In this document: one piece after another, positions 20,762 through 31,114 of the stretch | Layout of the letters: every line of letters starts with the position of its first letter | Position numbering within the stretch: position 1 is the stretch's first letter | Source of the DNA: Aeromonas popoffii | GTDB lineage: Bacteria; Pseudomonadota; Gammaproteobacteria; Enterobacterales; Aeromonadaceae | Direction of reading: 5' to 3' | Length of the DNA: 64,000 nucleotides | NCBI RefSeq assembly: GCF_000820025.1 | Contig: NZ_CDBI01000047.1 | Span: 124,001-188,000, forward strand | The notes under the pieces: model-generated | What the model was told of the DNA's origin: nothing | Database searches by the model: none | The model's input: the letters and a program-made list of their open reading frames with translations, nothing else | Program-made: the position numbers and the translations under genes

Positions 20762-21274
20762 TTATCCCGGCTGTTTGACCCAAATCAGCTGGTCGGTGGC
20801 AAAGCCCAGCGCTTGGGCCTTGGCTACCAGCGCATCCACCTTCGCCTTGGGCGGATTAGGGGAGCGGGAGAGGATCCAGAGATAGTCGTGGTTGTAGCTG
20901 GTCACCAGCGAGAGCTGGTAGTCGGGGTCGAGATCGATGACGTTGTAGCCGCCGTAGAAGGGGCCGAAGAAACTCACCTTGAGCCGTGCCTCGTCCGGGC
21001 TGCCCACGAAGTAAGCCTTGCCCTCGGCTTCACGCCAGCTGCCATCACTCTGCTTGCCGCGGTTGAGCACCTTGACGCCGCCATCGTCGCGCAGGCTGTA
21101 GGTGGCGCTCACCTGCTCCAGCCCCCGCTCGAAGCTGTGGTCGAGGCGGGCAATTTCGTACCAGGTGCCGAGATAGCGATCGAGCTGGAAGCCGGTGACG
21201 GGGCGGGTGCCGTCGGCAATCCCGGTACAGGCCGTCAGTAGCCAAGCGGTGAACAGGCAAAGCAGTGAACGCAT
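20762..21274 (-). CDS. blc: Outer-membrane lipocalin lipoprotein
   Basis: This is a bacterial lipocalin of 170 residues. The N-terminus MRSLLCLFTAWLLTAC is a lipoprotein signal with lipobox LTAC. The lipocalin fold signature GTWYEIARLDH follows, with the later YNHDYLWILSRSP strand typical of Blc. It probably binds lipids or lysophospholipids at the outer membrane and is often expressed under envelope stress. The ATG at 21274 has GAGGGA upstream. It lies 17 bp downstream of the AraC-type regulator gene, so the two may be cotranscribed. Confidence 0.93.
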   Translation of the reverse strand: MRSLLCLFTAWLLTACTGIADGTRPVTGFQLDRYLGTWYEIARLDHSFERGLEQVSATYSLRDDGGVKVLNRGKQSDGSWREAEGKAYFVGSPDEARLKVSFFGPFYGGYNVIDLDPDYQLSLVTSYNHDYLWILSRSPNPPKAKVDALVAKAQALGFATDQLIWVKQPG

Positions 21275-21291
21275 AGGTAATCCCTCTCTTG

Positions 21292-22194
21292 TTATCCCTC
21301 GATGATGCGCAGCTGGCCATCCCGGAAGCGGGAGGCCTGATCCGTCGGCGTGCTGCCGAAGAAGCGCTTGTACTCCCGGCTGAACTGGGAGTTGCTTTCG
21401 TAACCGACTCTGGCCGCCGCGGTGCCCGCCTTGATGCCGTCGTGCAGCATCATGATGCGCGCCTTGTGCAGGCGAAACGACTTGATGTACTGCAACGGCG
21501 AGGTAGCGGTGACCGCCTTGAAGTGGTGGTGAAAGGCGGAGACGCTCATGTTCACCTCTCGCGCCAGCTCCTCCATGGTGAGGTTGTCGGCATAACGCGA
21601 CTCTATCATACGCAGCACCCGGGCGATCTGGCCCACATGGTTGTGGCGATTGGCGAGCGCCTGCAAGGCGGGGCCGCCCCCCTCGGTGAGGGCGTGGAAC
21701 AGCATCTCGCGCACCGTCTGCGGTCCCAGCACCTTGGCGTGCAGCGGGTTGTCCATCAAGTCGATCAGCCGCTCGGCGGCGCAGAACATTGCCTCCGACA
21801 GGGGCACCGAGTGGATGCCGCTCTTCTGCGGTGCCGCAGCGGGTAGGGCGTCTCCCAGCTCCAGCAACAGCGCTTGCAGGGTGACCATGTTGATCTCGAT
21901 GGTAAAACCGATAAGCGGCTGCTCGGGGGAGGCGAAGCACTCGCACTCGCAGGGCAGCGGCAAGGTCATCAGCAGGTAGTGGTTGGGGTCGTAGCGAAAC
22001 ACCTGATCCGCCAGATAACCCACCTTGTGCCCCTGCAGGATCACTATCATCCGTGGCTGATAGAGCACCGGGGTGCGGCCGTGGTACTCGGTGGTATAGA
22101 TGAAATTCACCTGCTCCACCGGGGAGGGGGTGATGCCGGGGGCAGTGACGTGGCGAGTCACTCTGGCAGCGAGGTCGCTGTAACGGTTTTGCAT
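21292..22194 (-). CDS. yqhC: AraC-family regulator, YqhC-like
   Basis: This protein has about 300 residues: an N-terminal AraC-type cupin domain (PF06719-like, around RTPVLYQPRMIVILQGHK) and a C-terminal double helix-turn-helix with MSVSAFHHHFKAVTATSPLQ and GYESNSQFSREYKRFFG. It is divergent from yqhD, as in E. coli where YqhC activates yqhD in response to reactive aldehydes. ATG 22194 is the likely start; the frame is open further upstream to 22248. Target and inducer are inferred from synteny. Confidence 0.85.
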   Translation of the reverse strand: MQNRYSDLAARVTRHVTAPGITPSPVEQVNFIYTTEYHGRTPVLYQPRMIVILQGHKVGYLADQVFRYDPNHYLLMTLPLPCECECFASPEQPLIGFTIEINMVTLQALLLELGDALPAAAPQKSGIHSVPLSEAMFCAAERLIDLMDNPLHAKVLGPQTVREMLFHALTEGGGPALQALANRHNHVGQIARVLRMIESRYADNLTMEELAREVNMSVSAFHHHFKAVTATSPLQYIKSFRLHKARIMMLHDGIKAGTAAARVGYESNSQFSREYKRFFGSTPTDQASRFRDGQLRIIEG

Positions 22195-22345
22195 GGGCGC
22201 TCTTTGATTCAATAGTTCCGTTTTTGGCTGCTTTGTAGAAATAGGCAAGAATCAAGCAGGATGTTGCCTTGATGGTAGAGGGGTTCTGGAGAAAAATGCA
22301 ATCACGATTTCGCGGCCTGGCCGCCCTGACTATCAGAAGAAGGCA

Positions 22346-23515
22346 ATGTCGATGAACAATTTTACTCTGCATACCCCGACCAAGATCCTGTTCGGCAAGG
22401 GCCAGGTTGCCCAGCTTCGTGAACAGCTCCCCAGCGACGCCCGCATCCTGATCACCTATGGCGGTGGCAGCGTGGTGCGCACTGGCCTGCTGGAGCAGAT
22501 CCGCAGCGAGCTGGCTGGCATGACCCTGTTCGAGTTCGGTGGTATCGAGCCCAACCCCACCTATGAAACCCTGATGGGAGCGGTGGCGCTGGCCCGTGCC
22601 GAGCGGATCGACTTTCTGCTCGCCGTCGGCGGCGGCTCCGTGCTGGATGGCACCAAGTTCATTGCCGCCGCTACCCATTATGATGAGGCCAGAGATCCCT
22701 GGCACATACTCGAGACCGTCGGCAGCGAAGTGCGTTCCGCCATTGCGCTGGGTTCAGTGCTGACTCTGCCCGCCACCGGCTCAGAGATGAACATGGGCGC
22801 CGTGGTGACCCGTCGTAGCACGGGTGACAAGGTGCACTTCTTCTCGCCGTTCGTGATGCCGCGCTTCGCCGTGCTCGATCCCGTGCTCACCTACACCCTG
22901 CCCGAGCGTCAGGTGGCGAACGGGGTGGTGGATGCCTTCGTCCATATCGTGGAGCAATACCTCACTTATCCGGTCAATGCCAAGGTGCAGGATCGCTTCG
23001 CCGAAGGCTTGCTGCTGACCCTGATCGAAGAGGGCCCGAAGGCGCTGGCCGATCCGCACAACTACGAGGTGCGCGCCAACATCATGTGGAGCGCCACCAT
23101 GGCGCTGAACGGCCTGATCGGTGCCGGTGTGCCGCAGGATTGGGCCACTCATATGCTGGGTCACGAGCTGACCGCCCTGCACGGTCTCGACCATGCCCAG
23201 ACCCTGGCCGTCGTGCTGCCTGCCCTGCTGCAGGCCAAACGCCAGCAGAAGCACGCCAAGCTGCTGCAATACGCCGAACGGGTATGGGATCTGCGCAGTG
23301 GCAGCGAAGCGGAGCGTATCGACGATGCCATCGCCGCCACCCGCGACTTCTTCGAGCGGATGGGGGTCAAGACCCGACTGCGCGACTACGGCCTGAACGA
23401 TCTGGGCATCGACACCCTGATTGGCAAGCTGGGGGAGCACGGCATGACTGCCATCGGTGAGCACGGCGACATCGACTTGGTGCAGAGCCAACATATTTAT
23501 GAAGCGGCCTGGTAA
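22346..23515 (+). CDS. yqhD: NADPH-dependent aldehyde reductase YqhD
   Basis: This is an iron/zinc-type alcohol dehydrogenase (group III) of 389 residues that reduces short toxic aldehydes such as acrolein, methylglyoxal-type compounds and furfural with NADPH. The E. coli-like N-terminus is NNFTLHTPTKILFGKG. The nucleotide site has AVGGGSVLDGTKF, and metal ligands are likely Asp/His in VVDAFVHIVEQYL and MLGHELTALHGLDHAQTLA. The gene could start at 22346 or the next ATG (22352). A large hairpin and T-run follow. Confidence 0.94.
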   Translation: MSMNNFTLHTPTKILFGKGQVAQLREQLPSDARILITYGGGSVVRTGLLEQIRSELAGMTLFEFGGIEPNPTYETLMGAVALARAERIDFLLAVGGGSVLDGTKFIAAATHYDEARDPWHILETVGSEVRSAIALGSVLTLPATGSEMNMGAVVTRRSTGDKVHFFSPFVMPRFAVLDPVLTYTLPERQVANGVVDAFVHIVEQYLTYPVNAKVQDRFAEGLLLTLIEEGPKALADPHNYEVRANIMWSATMALNGLIGAGVPQDWATHMLGHELTALHGLDHAQTLAVVLPALLQAKRQQKHAKLLQYAERVWDLRSGSEAERIDDAIAATRDFFERMGVKTRLRDYGLNDLGIDTLIGKLGEHGMTAIGEHGDIDLVQSQHIYEAAW

Positions 23516-23557
23516 GGGCTCCCAATCGGCGCCACTCGGGCGAAGCGATTAAATTGT

Positions 23558-23601
23558 CGGGGCCGTCCTCCGCCATCTGGCGGCGGGGCGGCCCCGTTTT
23601 T
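23558..23601 (+). terminator. Terminator of yqhD
   Basis: CGGGGCCG pairs with CGGCCCCG, with an inner CCGCC/GGCGG stem, followed by TTTTT. Confidence 0.8.
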
Positions 23602-24020
23602 GTTGGGAAAATGTTACTTTCCGCGTTTCGCTGCGAGAAGTGAGACGAAAGCGGATTTCGTAAGAACAAAAAACGCTAAGATAGAGGGCCGGTAAAACAT
23701 TTTTTTGACTGGTTGGATCACTTTATTCAGCCGTTTTTACTGGTATAAGCCTCTAATTTGGTTTGTTTTTTTTAATTGTAGCCAGGGATGGGCTGAATTC
23801 TGTACGAGTGCCGTCGGGACTGCGGTTGTAATAAAACTCCAAAATTTGATACTAATCACCTTCGCGCCTGAAAAGCGGGGGCCTGACCATGACAGGAGGT
23901 TGAGGTAAAGCCTACTGATTTTCATAACAAAGAGCCCTGGACCTGCACTTTGGTCATGTCTTGTTTCGTCAGAAATGCGACACTGGGCAGCGATTGTTTA
24001 TTAACCATCAGGGAATAGTC
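23602..24020. other. Intergenic region before pntA
   Basis: About 420 bp contain no convincing gene. The stretch is AT-rich from 23640 to 23860 and probably holds the pntAB promoter and a long leader. I see no known riboswitch motif. Confidence 0.4.
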
Positions 24021-25547
24021 ATGCAGATTGGAATACCGAGAGAGAGTCTCGCCGGTGAGACCCGGGTCGCAGCGACCCCGGCTACCGTCGAGCAGCTGAA
24101 AAAGCTCGGCTTCGAGGTCGCCATCGAGGCCGGTGCTGGCCAGTTGGCCAGCTTCGATGATGCCGCCTTCGAGGCTGCCGGTGCCAGCGTGGTGCCGAGC
24201 GTCTGGCAAGCCGACCTTATCTTCAAGGTCAATGCGCCGACCGATGCCGAGATCGCACAAATTAAAGATGGCGCCACTCTGGTGAGCTTCATCTGGCCTG
24301 CCCAGAACCCTGAGCTGGTCAAGAAGCTGTCCGAACGCAACATCAATGTGATGGCGATGGACATGGTGCCGCGGATCTCCCGTGCCCAGTCCCTCGATGC
24401 CCTCTCCTCCATGGCCAACATCGGTGGCTATCGCGCCGTGGTTGAAGCTGCGCACCAGTTCGGTCGCTTCTTCACCGGTCAAATCACCGCAGCCGGTAAA
24501 GTGCCGCCTGCCAAGGTGCTGGTGATCGGTGCCGGTGTGGCCGGTCTGGCCGCCATTGGTACTGCCGGTTCCCTCGGCGCCATCGTGCGGGCGTTCGACA
24601 CCCGTCTGGAAGTGGCCGAGCAGATCGAATCCATGGGGGGGGAATTCCTCAAGCTGGACTTCGGTGGCGAAGACGGCGCATCCAGCGATGGTTATGCCAA
24701 GGTGATGTCCGATGAGTTCATCGCGGCCGAGATGGCGCTGTTTGCCCAGCAAGCCAAAGAGGTAGACATCATCATCACTACCGCCCTGATCCCTGGTCGT
24801 CCGGCTCCGAAGCTTATCACCAAGGAGATGGTCGACAGCATGAAGCCGGGTTCCGTCATCGTGGACTTGGCTGCCGCAACCGGTGGCAACTGTGAATACA
24901 CCAAGCCGACCGAGTTGTTCGTCACCCCCAACGGCGTCAAGGTGATCGGTTATACCGATCTGCCGGGTCGTCTGCCTGCCCAATCCTCCCAGCTTTACGG
25001 TACCAACCTGGTCAACCTGATGAAGCTGATGTGCAAGGAGAAGGACGGCCAGGTTGCCATCGACTTCGACGACGTGGTTCAGCGCAACATGACGGTGATC
25101 CAGGCCGGTGAAGTGACCTTCCCGCCGCCCGCCATCGCCGTCTCCGCCGCGCCGCAGAAGCCCGCAGCTGCCAAACCGGCCGCGAAGAAAGAAGAGGCCA
25201 AGCCCTCCAACAAGAAGTTCGTGTTTGGCGCCCTCGGTATCGCGGCTTTTGGCTGGATCGCCTCCGTGGCACCGGCCGCCTTCCTCTCCCACCTCACCGT
25301 GTTCATCCTGGCCTGTGTGGTCGGTTACTACGTGGTGTGGAATGTCTCCCACTCCCTGCATACGCCGCTGATGTCGGTCACCAATGCCATCTCCGGCATT
25401 ATCGTGGTCGGTGCCCTGTTGCAAATTGGTCAGGGGTCTACGCTCGTCACTGCGCTCTCGTTTGTCGCCGTGCTGATTGCCAGTATCAACATCTTTGGTG
25501 GCTTCACCGTCACCCAGCGCATGCTGAAGATGTTCCGTAAGGATTAA
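24021..25547 (+). CDS. pntA: NAD(P) transhydrogenase subunit alpha
   Basis: This is the alpha chain of the proton-translocating transhydrogenase that makes NADPH from NADH using the proton gradient. It has 508 residues (E. coli 510). The NAD(H)-binding domain I starts [20 protein letters not shown] and contains the dinucleotide loop [18 protein letters not shown]. It is followed by an Ala/Pro/Lys-rich linker (about residues 375-395) and four C-terminal transmembrane helices. ATG 24021 with AGGGA upstream fits E. coli; an in-frame start 60 bp earlier lacks support. pntB follows 11 bp later. Confidence 0.96.
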   Translation: MQIGIPRESLAGETRVAATPATVEQLKKLGFEVAIEAGAGQLASFDDAAFEAAGASVVPSVWQADLIFKVNAPTDAEIAQIKDGATLVSFIWPAQNPELVKKLSERNINVMAMDMVPRISRAQSLDALSSMANIGGYRAVVEAAHQFGRFFTGQITAAGKVPPAKVLVIGAGVAGLAAIGTAGSLGAIVRAFDTRLEVAEQIESMGGEFLKLDFGGEDGASSDGYAKVMSDEFIAAEMALFAQQAKEVDIIITTALIPGRPAPKLITKEMVDSMKPGSVIVDLAAATGGNCEYTKPTELFVTPNGVKVIGYTDLPGRLPAQSSQLYGTNLVNLMKLMCKEKDGQVAIDFDDVVQRNMTVIQAGEVTFPPPAIAVSAAPQKPAAAKPAAKKEEAKPSNKKFVFGALGIAAFGWIASVAPAAFLSHLTVFILACVVGYYVVWNVSHSLHTPLMSVTNAISGIIVVGALLQIGQGSTLVTALSFVAVLIASINIFGGFTVTQRMLKMFRKD

Positions 25548-25558
25548 GGGGGTTTAAC

Positions 25559-27043
25559 GTGTCTCAAGGACTGGTAACAGCATCCTATATCGTTGCCGCC
25601 GTGCTCTTCATCCTCAGTCTCGCGGGACTGTCGAAGCAAGAAACGGCCAAGCATGGCAACTTGTTCGGTATCGCGGGTATGGCTATCGCCCTGCTCGCCA
25701 CCGTCTTCAACCCGGAAACCAGTGGTGTGCACTGGATCATCCTGGCCATGGTCATCGGTGGTGCCATCGGTGTGCGGCTGGCACTCAAGGTCGAGATGAC
25801 CGAGATGCCCGAGCTGGTCGCCGTGCTGCACAGCTTCGTGGGTATGGCGGCCGTGTTGGTGGGCCTCAACAGCTTCATCGATCTGCACCCCTCTGCTCCC
25901 GCCGAGGTGGTGGTTTCCGTTGGTTCCAATCTGGATGCGACTCTGGCTGCGGCCCGGGCGGCGTTCGAACAGGCGGCCAGTGTCGCTCAGGTCGAGCACC
26001 TCTCCGGCGCCATGCTGAACATCCACCTGGTCGAGATCTTCCTGGGCGTCTTCATCGGTGCCGTGACCTTCACCGGTTCCGTGGTTGCCTTCGGCAAGCT
26101 GCGTGGTCTCATCTCCTCCAAGCCGCTGATGCTGCCCCATCGTCACAAGCTGAACCTGCTGGCAGTGGTGGCCTCGCTGGTATTGATGATCTTCTTCGTC
26201 AACGCCGGTGGCTCCACCTTCGCCCTGCTGGTGATGACCCTGATCGCCTTCGCCTTTGGCTGGCATCTGGTTGCCTCCATCGGCGGTGCCGATATGCCGG
26301 TGGTGGTCTCCATGCTCAACTCCTACTCGGGTTGGGCAGCGGCGGCGGCGGGCTTCATGCTCTCCAATGACCTGCTGATCGTGGTGGGTGCGCTGGTAGG
26401 TTCCTCCGGTGCCATCCTCTCTTACATCATGTGTAAGGCGATGAACCGCTCCTTCATCTCCGTCATCGCCGGTGGCTTCGGCTCCGATGGTGTGGCCTCC
26501 ACGGCTGATCAGGAGATGGGCGAATACCGCGAAACCAACGCCGAGGAAGTGGCTGACCTGCTGAAGAATGCCAGCACTGTCATCATCACCCCGGGCTACG
26601 GCATGGCGGTGGCACAGGCCCAGTACCCGGTGGCCGAGATCACCCAGAAGCTGCGTGATCGCGGCGTCAAGGTGCGCTTCGGTATCCATCCGGTTGCCGG
26701 TCGTCTGCCAGGCCACATGAACGTGCTGCTGGCGGAAGCGAAAGTCCCTTACGATATCGTGCTGGAAATGGACGAGATCAACGACGACTTCAACGATACC
26801 GATGTGGTATTGGTGATCGGTGCCAACGACACCGTCAACCCGGCCGCCATGGAAGATCCGGGCAGCCCCATCGCCGGCATGCCGGTGCTGGAAGTGTGGA
26901 AGGCGCAGAACGTCATCGGCTTCAAGCGTTCCATGAACACTGGCTATGCCGGTGTCCAGAACCCGCTGTTCTTCAAAGAGAATACCCAGATGCTGTTTGG
27001 CGATGCCAAGGCCAGCGTCGAGGCGATCCTGAAAGCGCTGTAA
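25559..27043 (+). CDS. pntB: NAD(P) transhydrogenase subunit beta
   Basis: This is the beta chain of the membrane transhydrogenase, 494 residues, with N-terminal transmembrane helices and a C-terminal NADP(H)-binding domain III ([18 protein letters not shown]). The start is GTG ([15 protein letters not shown]), as in E. coli. The ribosome-binding site is GGGGG, just after pntA. A clean terminator follows at 27065. Confidence 0.96.
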   Translation: MSQGLVTASYIVAAVLFILSLAGLSKQETAKHGNLFGIAGMAIALLATVFNPETSGVHWIILAMVIGGAIGVRLALKVEMTEMPELVAVLHSFVGMAAVLVGLNSFIDLHPSAPAEVVVSVGSNLDATLAAARAAFEQAASVAQVEHLSGAMLNIHLVEIFLGVFIGAVTFTGSVVAFGKLRGLISSKPLMLPHRHKLNLLAVVASLVLMIFFVNAGGSTFALLVMTLIAFAFGWHLVASIGGADMPVVVSMLNSYSGWAAAAAGFMLSNDLLIVVGALVGSSGAILSYIMCKAMNRSFISVIAGGFGSDGVASTADQEMGEYRETNAEEVADLLKNASTVIITPGYGMAVAQAQYPVAEITQKLRDRGVKVRFGIHPVAGRLPGHMNVLLAEAKVPYDIVLEMDEINDDFNDTDVVLVIGANDTVNPAAMEDPGSPIAGMPVLEVWKAQNVIGFKRSMNTGYAGVQNPLFFKENTQMLFGDAKASVEAILKAL

Positions 27044-27064
27044 GCGTTTGTCAGGTATGAAACG

Positions 27065-27087
27065 AGGAGGCTTCGGCCTCCTTTTTT
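27065..27087 (+). terminator. Terminator of pntAB
   Basis: AGGAGGC, loop TTCG, GCCTCCT, then a T-run. Confidence 0.9.
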
Positions 27088-27375
27088 CATACTTACTTTT
27101 TGGTTTACCCTCAGCTACTGCATGGATGGAGATCCCTCGCCCTCAAGGCCTTCAAGCAGGCTCCCGAGTACCAGGCCTGTTGACCCGTTACGGGCTCTGC
27201 ACAGGGGCGTTCAGGTTCCGTGTGGTGAGCTAGGTGACCCATTCAGACCTGCCGTTGCATGCCCGTTCACAAACGGTGGCACTTTGCTGCCAGTTGGGCA
27301 TAATGCCTGCGAACAAGCGATACGGCTCAACTTTATTTGAGTCCAATGGCTTTAGTGTTACCCCAAGTTGACCGG
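27088..27375. other. Intergenic region before the YheO-like regulator
   Basis: About 290 bp contain no recognisable gene or RNA. It presumably carries the promoter of the regulator. Confidence 0.4.
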
Positions 27376-28053
27376 ATGACTCCTATGATGCAGGCCACTC
27401 CATTACGCCAAGCCCGTGTGCTGACCGATGAAGAGCACCACCTGATCGCCAGCTTCGAACCTGCCGTGGAGGCGCTCTCTGCCCTGTTTGGCCCGGGTTG
27501 TGAAGTGGTGCTGCATGCCTTCGACAGCCTGCATGCCTCCGTCATCAAGATCGCCAACGGCCATCTCACCGGGCGGGAGGAGGGGGCAGCTGTTACCGAC
27601 GTCGCCTTCAACAAGCTGCACAGTGCGGCGGGCAGTCAGTGGAGCAGTTACTTCTCCCGTACTCGTGGAGGGGCGCTGCTCAAGTCCTCCTCCATTACCA
27701 TCAGCAACAGAGAGGGCAAACCCATCGGCATGCTGTGCGTGAACTTCAGCCTGGAGACGCCGCTCGGCGCCCTGCTCGATACGTTCTCGCTGCCTGCCGC
27801 GCCGGCGCCGCTCAACAACGAGACCTTCGCCAGTTCGGTGGACGATCTGGTGGCCCAGGTGATCGACAAGGTGGAACAGGATGCCAGCCTCGGCAGCAGC
27901 GTGCGCAACAAGGTGATCGTGCACCGGCTCTACGACATGGGCATCTTCGAGATCAAGGATGCCGCCCAGCTGGTGGCCGAGATGCTCGGCATCTCCCGTC
28001 ATACCGTCTATCTGCATATCCGCAACCGCAAGGCGGATCTGACCGAACAATAA
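27376..28053 (+). CDS. YheO/DauR-family transcriptional regulator
   Basis: This protein of about 225 residues has an N-terminal YheO-type PAS-like domain (LFGPGCEVVLHAFDSL; later SSSITISNREGKPIGMLCVN) and a C-terminal helix-turn-helix (DAAQLVAEMLGISRHTVYLH). That is the DauR/YheO architecture. It lies directly upstream of a cysteine desulfidase and a cystine symporter and probably regulates them, perhaps in response to cysteine. The start is uncertain: ATG 27376, 27385, 27388 or an upstream ATG 27346, none with a strong Shine-Dalgarno sequence. Confidence 0.85.
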   Translation: MTPMMQATPLRQARVLTDEEHHLIASFEPAVEALSALFGPGCEVVLHAFDSLHASVIKIANGHLTGREEGAAVTDVAFNKLHSAAGSQWSSYFSRTRGGALLKSSSITISNREGKPIGMLCVNFSLETPLGALLDTFSLPAAPAPLNNETFASSVDDLVAQVIDKVEQDASLGSSVRNKVIVHRLYDMGIFEIKDAAQLVAEMLGISRHTVYLHIRNRKADLTEQ

Positions 28054-28078
28054 GAACCCGCCCGTGGGCGACATGAAC

Positions 28079-29386
28079 ATGAGAAACATCGCAATGAAAG
28101 CACAATGGACCGACTTTATTACCCTGCTCAAGCGTGAAGTGGTGCCGGCCCTGGGCTGTACCGAACCCATGTCGGTGGCGCTGGCGGCGGCCAACTGCCG
28201 CAAGCTGCTGGGGCAGGATCCGACCCGTGTCAGCGTCTGGGTCAGTGGCAACCTGTTCAAGAATGGCATGGGGGTCGGCGTTCCCGGCACTGGCATGATA
28301 GGGCTGCCGGTGGCGGCGGCGGTCGGTTTCACAGGGGGCAACCCGGATGCGGGGCTGGAAGTGCTCAATACCCTGACCCCGGCCCAGGTGGCGGCCGCCA
28401 AGGCGCTGCTGCCCATCATCAAGGTGGACGTGAAGGATGTACCTGACGTGCTCTACGCCGAGGTGCTGGCGGAGGTGGAGGGCCACAGTGCCCGTGTGGT
28501 GATCTGTACCGACCACACTCGCATCGTCTTGATGGAGCTGGATGGCGAGGTGCTGATGGAGCAGGCCAGTGCCCCTGGCGTGCAGATCCAGCCCGCCAAA
28601 TCCGGCAAGCCCGCCATGACGCTACGGGAGATAGTGGCGTTTGCGCTGGAGGTGCCGCTGGCGGAGATCGACTTCATTGGTGCCGCGGCCACCATGAATC
28701 AGGCGCTGGCGGATGAAGGGCTGCAGGGCTATGGCCTGCAGATTGGCAAGATCCTGACCGAGCAGGTGGAGCGCAAGCTGCTCTCCGACGATCTGATGAC
28801 GCTGGCCATGCGGCTCTCGTCCGCCGCCTCCGATGCGCGCATGGACGGCGCCATGCTGCCCGCCATGTCCAACTCCGGCTCCGGTAATCAGGGCATAGCT
28901 GCCACCATGCCGGTGGTCGCCGCTGCCCGCTTCCTCAAGGCGAGCGACGAGCAGCTGACCCGGGCGCTGGTGATGAGCCATCTGGTGGCCATCTACATCA
29001 AGACCCATCAGAACAAGCTGTCGGCCCTCTGTGCCGCGAGCACCGCCGCCATGGGGTCGGGGGCAGCCATCACCTGGCTGCTGGGTGGCCAGTTTGAGCA
29101 AATTAGTCACTGTATCAACAACATGATCGGTGACGTTTCCGGTATCATTTGCGATGGGGCGGGCAGTGCCTGTTCCATGAAGGTCTCTACCTCCACTTCG
29201 GCGGCGGTCAAATCGTCGCTGATGGCCATCAACAATCTGCACGTGCCCCAGAGCGAAGGCATCGTTTCCGACGACGTGGACGAGACTATCGCCAACCTGG
29301 GCCGCCTCTCCAAACTGGGGATGCTGGATACGGATATCGAGATCATCAACATCATGCGGGCCAAGCAACAGGGCAAAGCCCAGTGA
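28079..29386 (+). CDS. cyuA: L-cysteine desulfidase (CyuA/YhaM family)
   Basis: This is a UPF0597/serine dehydratase alpha-like protein of 435 residues, similar to E. coli YhaM/CyuA, which degrades L-cysteine to pyruvate, ammonia and sulfide. The N-terminal part has PALGCTEPMSVALAAA and the C-terminal part SNSGSGNQGIAATMPVV. Cysteines likely to hold an Fe-S cluster appear in GCTEP, ALCAAST, ISHCINN, IICDGAG and SACSMK. ATG 28079 gives the same N-terminal length as E. coli; ATG 28073 and 28094 are alternatives. It follows the regulator gene closely and precedes the cystine symporter gene. Confidence 0.9.
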   Translation: MRNIAMKAQWTDFITLLKREVVPALGCTEPMSVALAAANCRKLLGQDPTRVSVWVSGNLFKNGMGVGVPGTGMIGLPVAAAVGFTGGNPDAGLEVLNTLTPAQVAAAKALLPIIKVDVKDVPDVLYAEVLAEVEGHSARVVICTDHTRIVLMELDGEVLMEQASAPGVQIQPAKSGKPAMTLREIVAFALEVPLAEIDFIGAAATMNQALADEGLQGYGLQIGKILTEQVERKLLSDDLMTLAMRLSSAASDARMDGAMLPAMSNSGSGNQGIAATMPVVAAARFLKASDEQLTRALVMSHLVAIYIKTHQNKLSALCAASTAAMGSGAAITWLLGGQFEQISHCINNMIGDVSGIICDGAGSACSMKVSTSTSAAVKSSLMAINNLHVPQSEGIVSDDVDETIANLGRLSKLGMLDTDIEIINIMRAKQQGKAQ

Positions 29387-29390
29387 TGCA

Positions 29391-29417
29391 AGGGGTGGCG
29401 CAAGCCACCCTCTGTTT
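29391..29417 (+). terminator. Hairpin after cyuA
   Basis: GGGTGGC, loop GCAA, GCCACCC (29393-29410), then CTGTTTT. It is a possible partial terminator before tcyP. Confidence 0.6.
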
Positions 29418-29625
29418 TGCTGCCTGCTGACGCCACCCCGGCCACGGGGCGTCCGATACGGTCTATGTCAGGGTTGTGCCTGTCAGGCGCTGCCCGGTTT
29501 TGTGTCACCCCGCTTGCACCGGGGGACAAGTCGCCACGATGCGGCAAGTTTCGGGGAGGAGTGTGCGTAGAGGACACTCGTCCGTATACCTCGGGCCCGG
29601 CCCGACTATTTTGGGGAATATCGTC

Positions 29626-31026
29626 ATGACTCTTAGCGTTATAGGTAATCTGGCCATCCTGGTCATGTTGCTGCTGTTTCTCTATCGGTTGCAGCAAACC
29701 CACGTCAGCTTCACCCGTCGGGTCTTCTCGGGGCTGGGGCTGGGCATCTTGTTCGGCGCAGCCTTGCAGCTGCTGTATGGTGCCGGCTCCAGTGTGCTGG
29801 TGCAGACCGGTGACTACCTGGATATCGTCGGCAGCGGCTATGTGAAGCTGCTGCAGATGATCATCATTCCGCTCATCATGGTCTCCATCATAGGCGCCAT
29901 CCTCAAGCTCAACGGCGGCACCGCCCTTGGCAAGATCAGCGCCATGACCATAGGGGTACTGATCTTTACCACCATGATCGCCGCCGGGGCGGGCATACTG
30001 ATGTCCAACCTGTTTGGCCTGACCGCCGAAGGGCTCACCGCTGGTGCCGCCGAGACCGCCCGTGGCGCCGCGCTGCAGACGACCCTCGGCAGCGTCGAGA
30101 GCATGTCTTTTGCCAAGCTGATGCTGGAGTTCATCCCGGCCAACCCCTTCCTCGACATGACGGGCGCGCGCAAGACCTCCACCATCGCCGTGGTGATCTT
30201 CTCCATCTTCATCGGCCTGTCAGCCACCGGTATCGCCCGCAAGAAACCCGAGATCTTCGAGAGCTTTGGTCGCTTCATGCAGGTGGCACATGCCATCGTG
30301 ATGCGCATGGTGACCCTGGTGCTGCGCCTCACTCCCTATGGTGTACTGGCGCTGATGGCCAAGGTGGTCTCCGGCTCCAACTATGCCGACATCCTCAACC
30401 TGCTCAGCTTCGTCATGGCCTCTTACGGCGCCATCGCCATCATGTTTGCGGTGCACCTGCTGCTGGTGGGTCTGGTGGGGATCAACCCGGTCCGTTACCT
30501 GAAGAAGATCATGCCGGTGCTGGCCTTTGCCTTCACTTCCCGTACCAGTGCGGGCTCGATCCCGATGAACGTGCAGACCCAGACCAAGGCGCTCGGCATT
30601 CCGGAGGGGATCGCCAACTTCGCCGCTTCCTTCGGTTCCACCATTGGCCAGAACGGCTGCGCGGGCATCTATCCGGCCATGCTGGCGGTGATGATAGCCC
30701 CGACCGTGGGGGTCAACCCCATGGATCCCGGCTTCATCATGACGCTGATCGCCATCATCACGGTCAGCTCGTTCGGGGTGGCCGGGATCGGTGGCGGCGC
30801 CACCTTCGCCGCGCTGATCGTGCTCTCTGCCCTAGACTTCCCGGTGGCACTGGCTGGCCTGCTCATCTCCATCGAGCCGCTGATCGACATGGGCCGCACC
30901 GCGCTGAACGTCTCTGGCTCCATCACGGCCGGTACGGTTACCAGCCGGCTGATGGGCGAGACCGATATGCAGGTGTTCAACAGCGAGCACGAGGTGTGTC
31001 TGGACGGCGAAGAGTCCACCATCTGA
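29626..31026 (+). CDS. tcyP: L-cystine:cation symporter (TcyP/YdjN type)
   Basis: This is a dicarboxylate/amino acid:cation symporter family protein of 466 residues with a long first segment, LLLFLYRLQQTHVSFTRRVF, characteristic of YdjN/TcyP. It has the re-entrant loop motif FAFTSRTSAGSIPMN and GSTIGQNGCAGIYPA. It imports L-cystine (in E. coli also related sulfur compounds). ATG 29626 is taken as the start. The 239-bp gap after cyuA leaves room for its own promoter. Its neighbours, cysteine desulfidase and CoA-disulfide reductase, fit cystine uptake and use. Confidence 0.92.
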   Translation: MTLSVIGNLAILVMLLLFLYRLQQTHVSFTRRVFSGLGLGILFGAALQLLYGAGSSVLVQTGDYLDIVGSGYVKLLQMIIIPLIMVSIIGAILKLNGGTALGKISAMTIGVLIFTTMIAAGAGILMSNLFGLTAEGLTAGAAETARGAALQTTLGSVESMSFAKLMLEFIPANPFLDMTGARKTSTIAVVIFSIFIGLSATGIARKKPEIFESFGRFMQVAHAIVMRMVTLVLRLTPYGVLALMAKVVSGSNYADILNLLSFVMASYGAIAIMFAVHLLLVGLVGINPVRYLKKIMPVLAFAFTSRTSAGSIPMNVQTQTKALGIPEGIANFAASFGSTIGQNGCAGIYPAMLAVMIAPTVGVNPMDPGFIMTLIAIITVSSFGVAGIGGGATFAALIVLSALDFPVALAGLLISIEPLIDMGRTALNVSGSITAGTVTSRLMGETDMQVFNSEHEVCLDGEESTI

Positions 31027-31071
31027 TCCGCACGCCAGGGGGAGGGGTCAGCCTCTGCCCATCTATAGACA

Positions 31072-31095
31072 GAAGGGAGGGCATGCCCTCCCTTC
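31072..31095. terminator. 24-bp perfect palindrome between tcyP and the CoA-disulfide reductase gene
   Basis: GAAGGGAGGGCA (31072-31083) is followed directly by its exact reverse complement (31084-31095). There is no T-run. It may be a terminator-like hairpin or an operator. Confidence 0.55.
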
Positions 31096-31114
31096 GCCAT
31101 TGAAAGGAAAAACG

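Noticed and set aside
20762..22705. 647-codon minus-strand frame spanning blc and yqhC
   Set aside because: Only its last part (blc from 21274) is a real protein; the rest is out of frame with the AraC regulator.
23705..23908. 67-codon ORF between yqhD and pntA
   Set aside because: No ribosome-binding site, no family and AT-rich composition; more likely leader/promoter DNA.
27048..27340. Short ORFs after pntB
   Set aside because: The first overlaps the pntAB terminator and none has a recognisable domain or good start.
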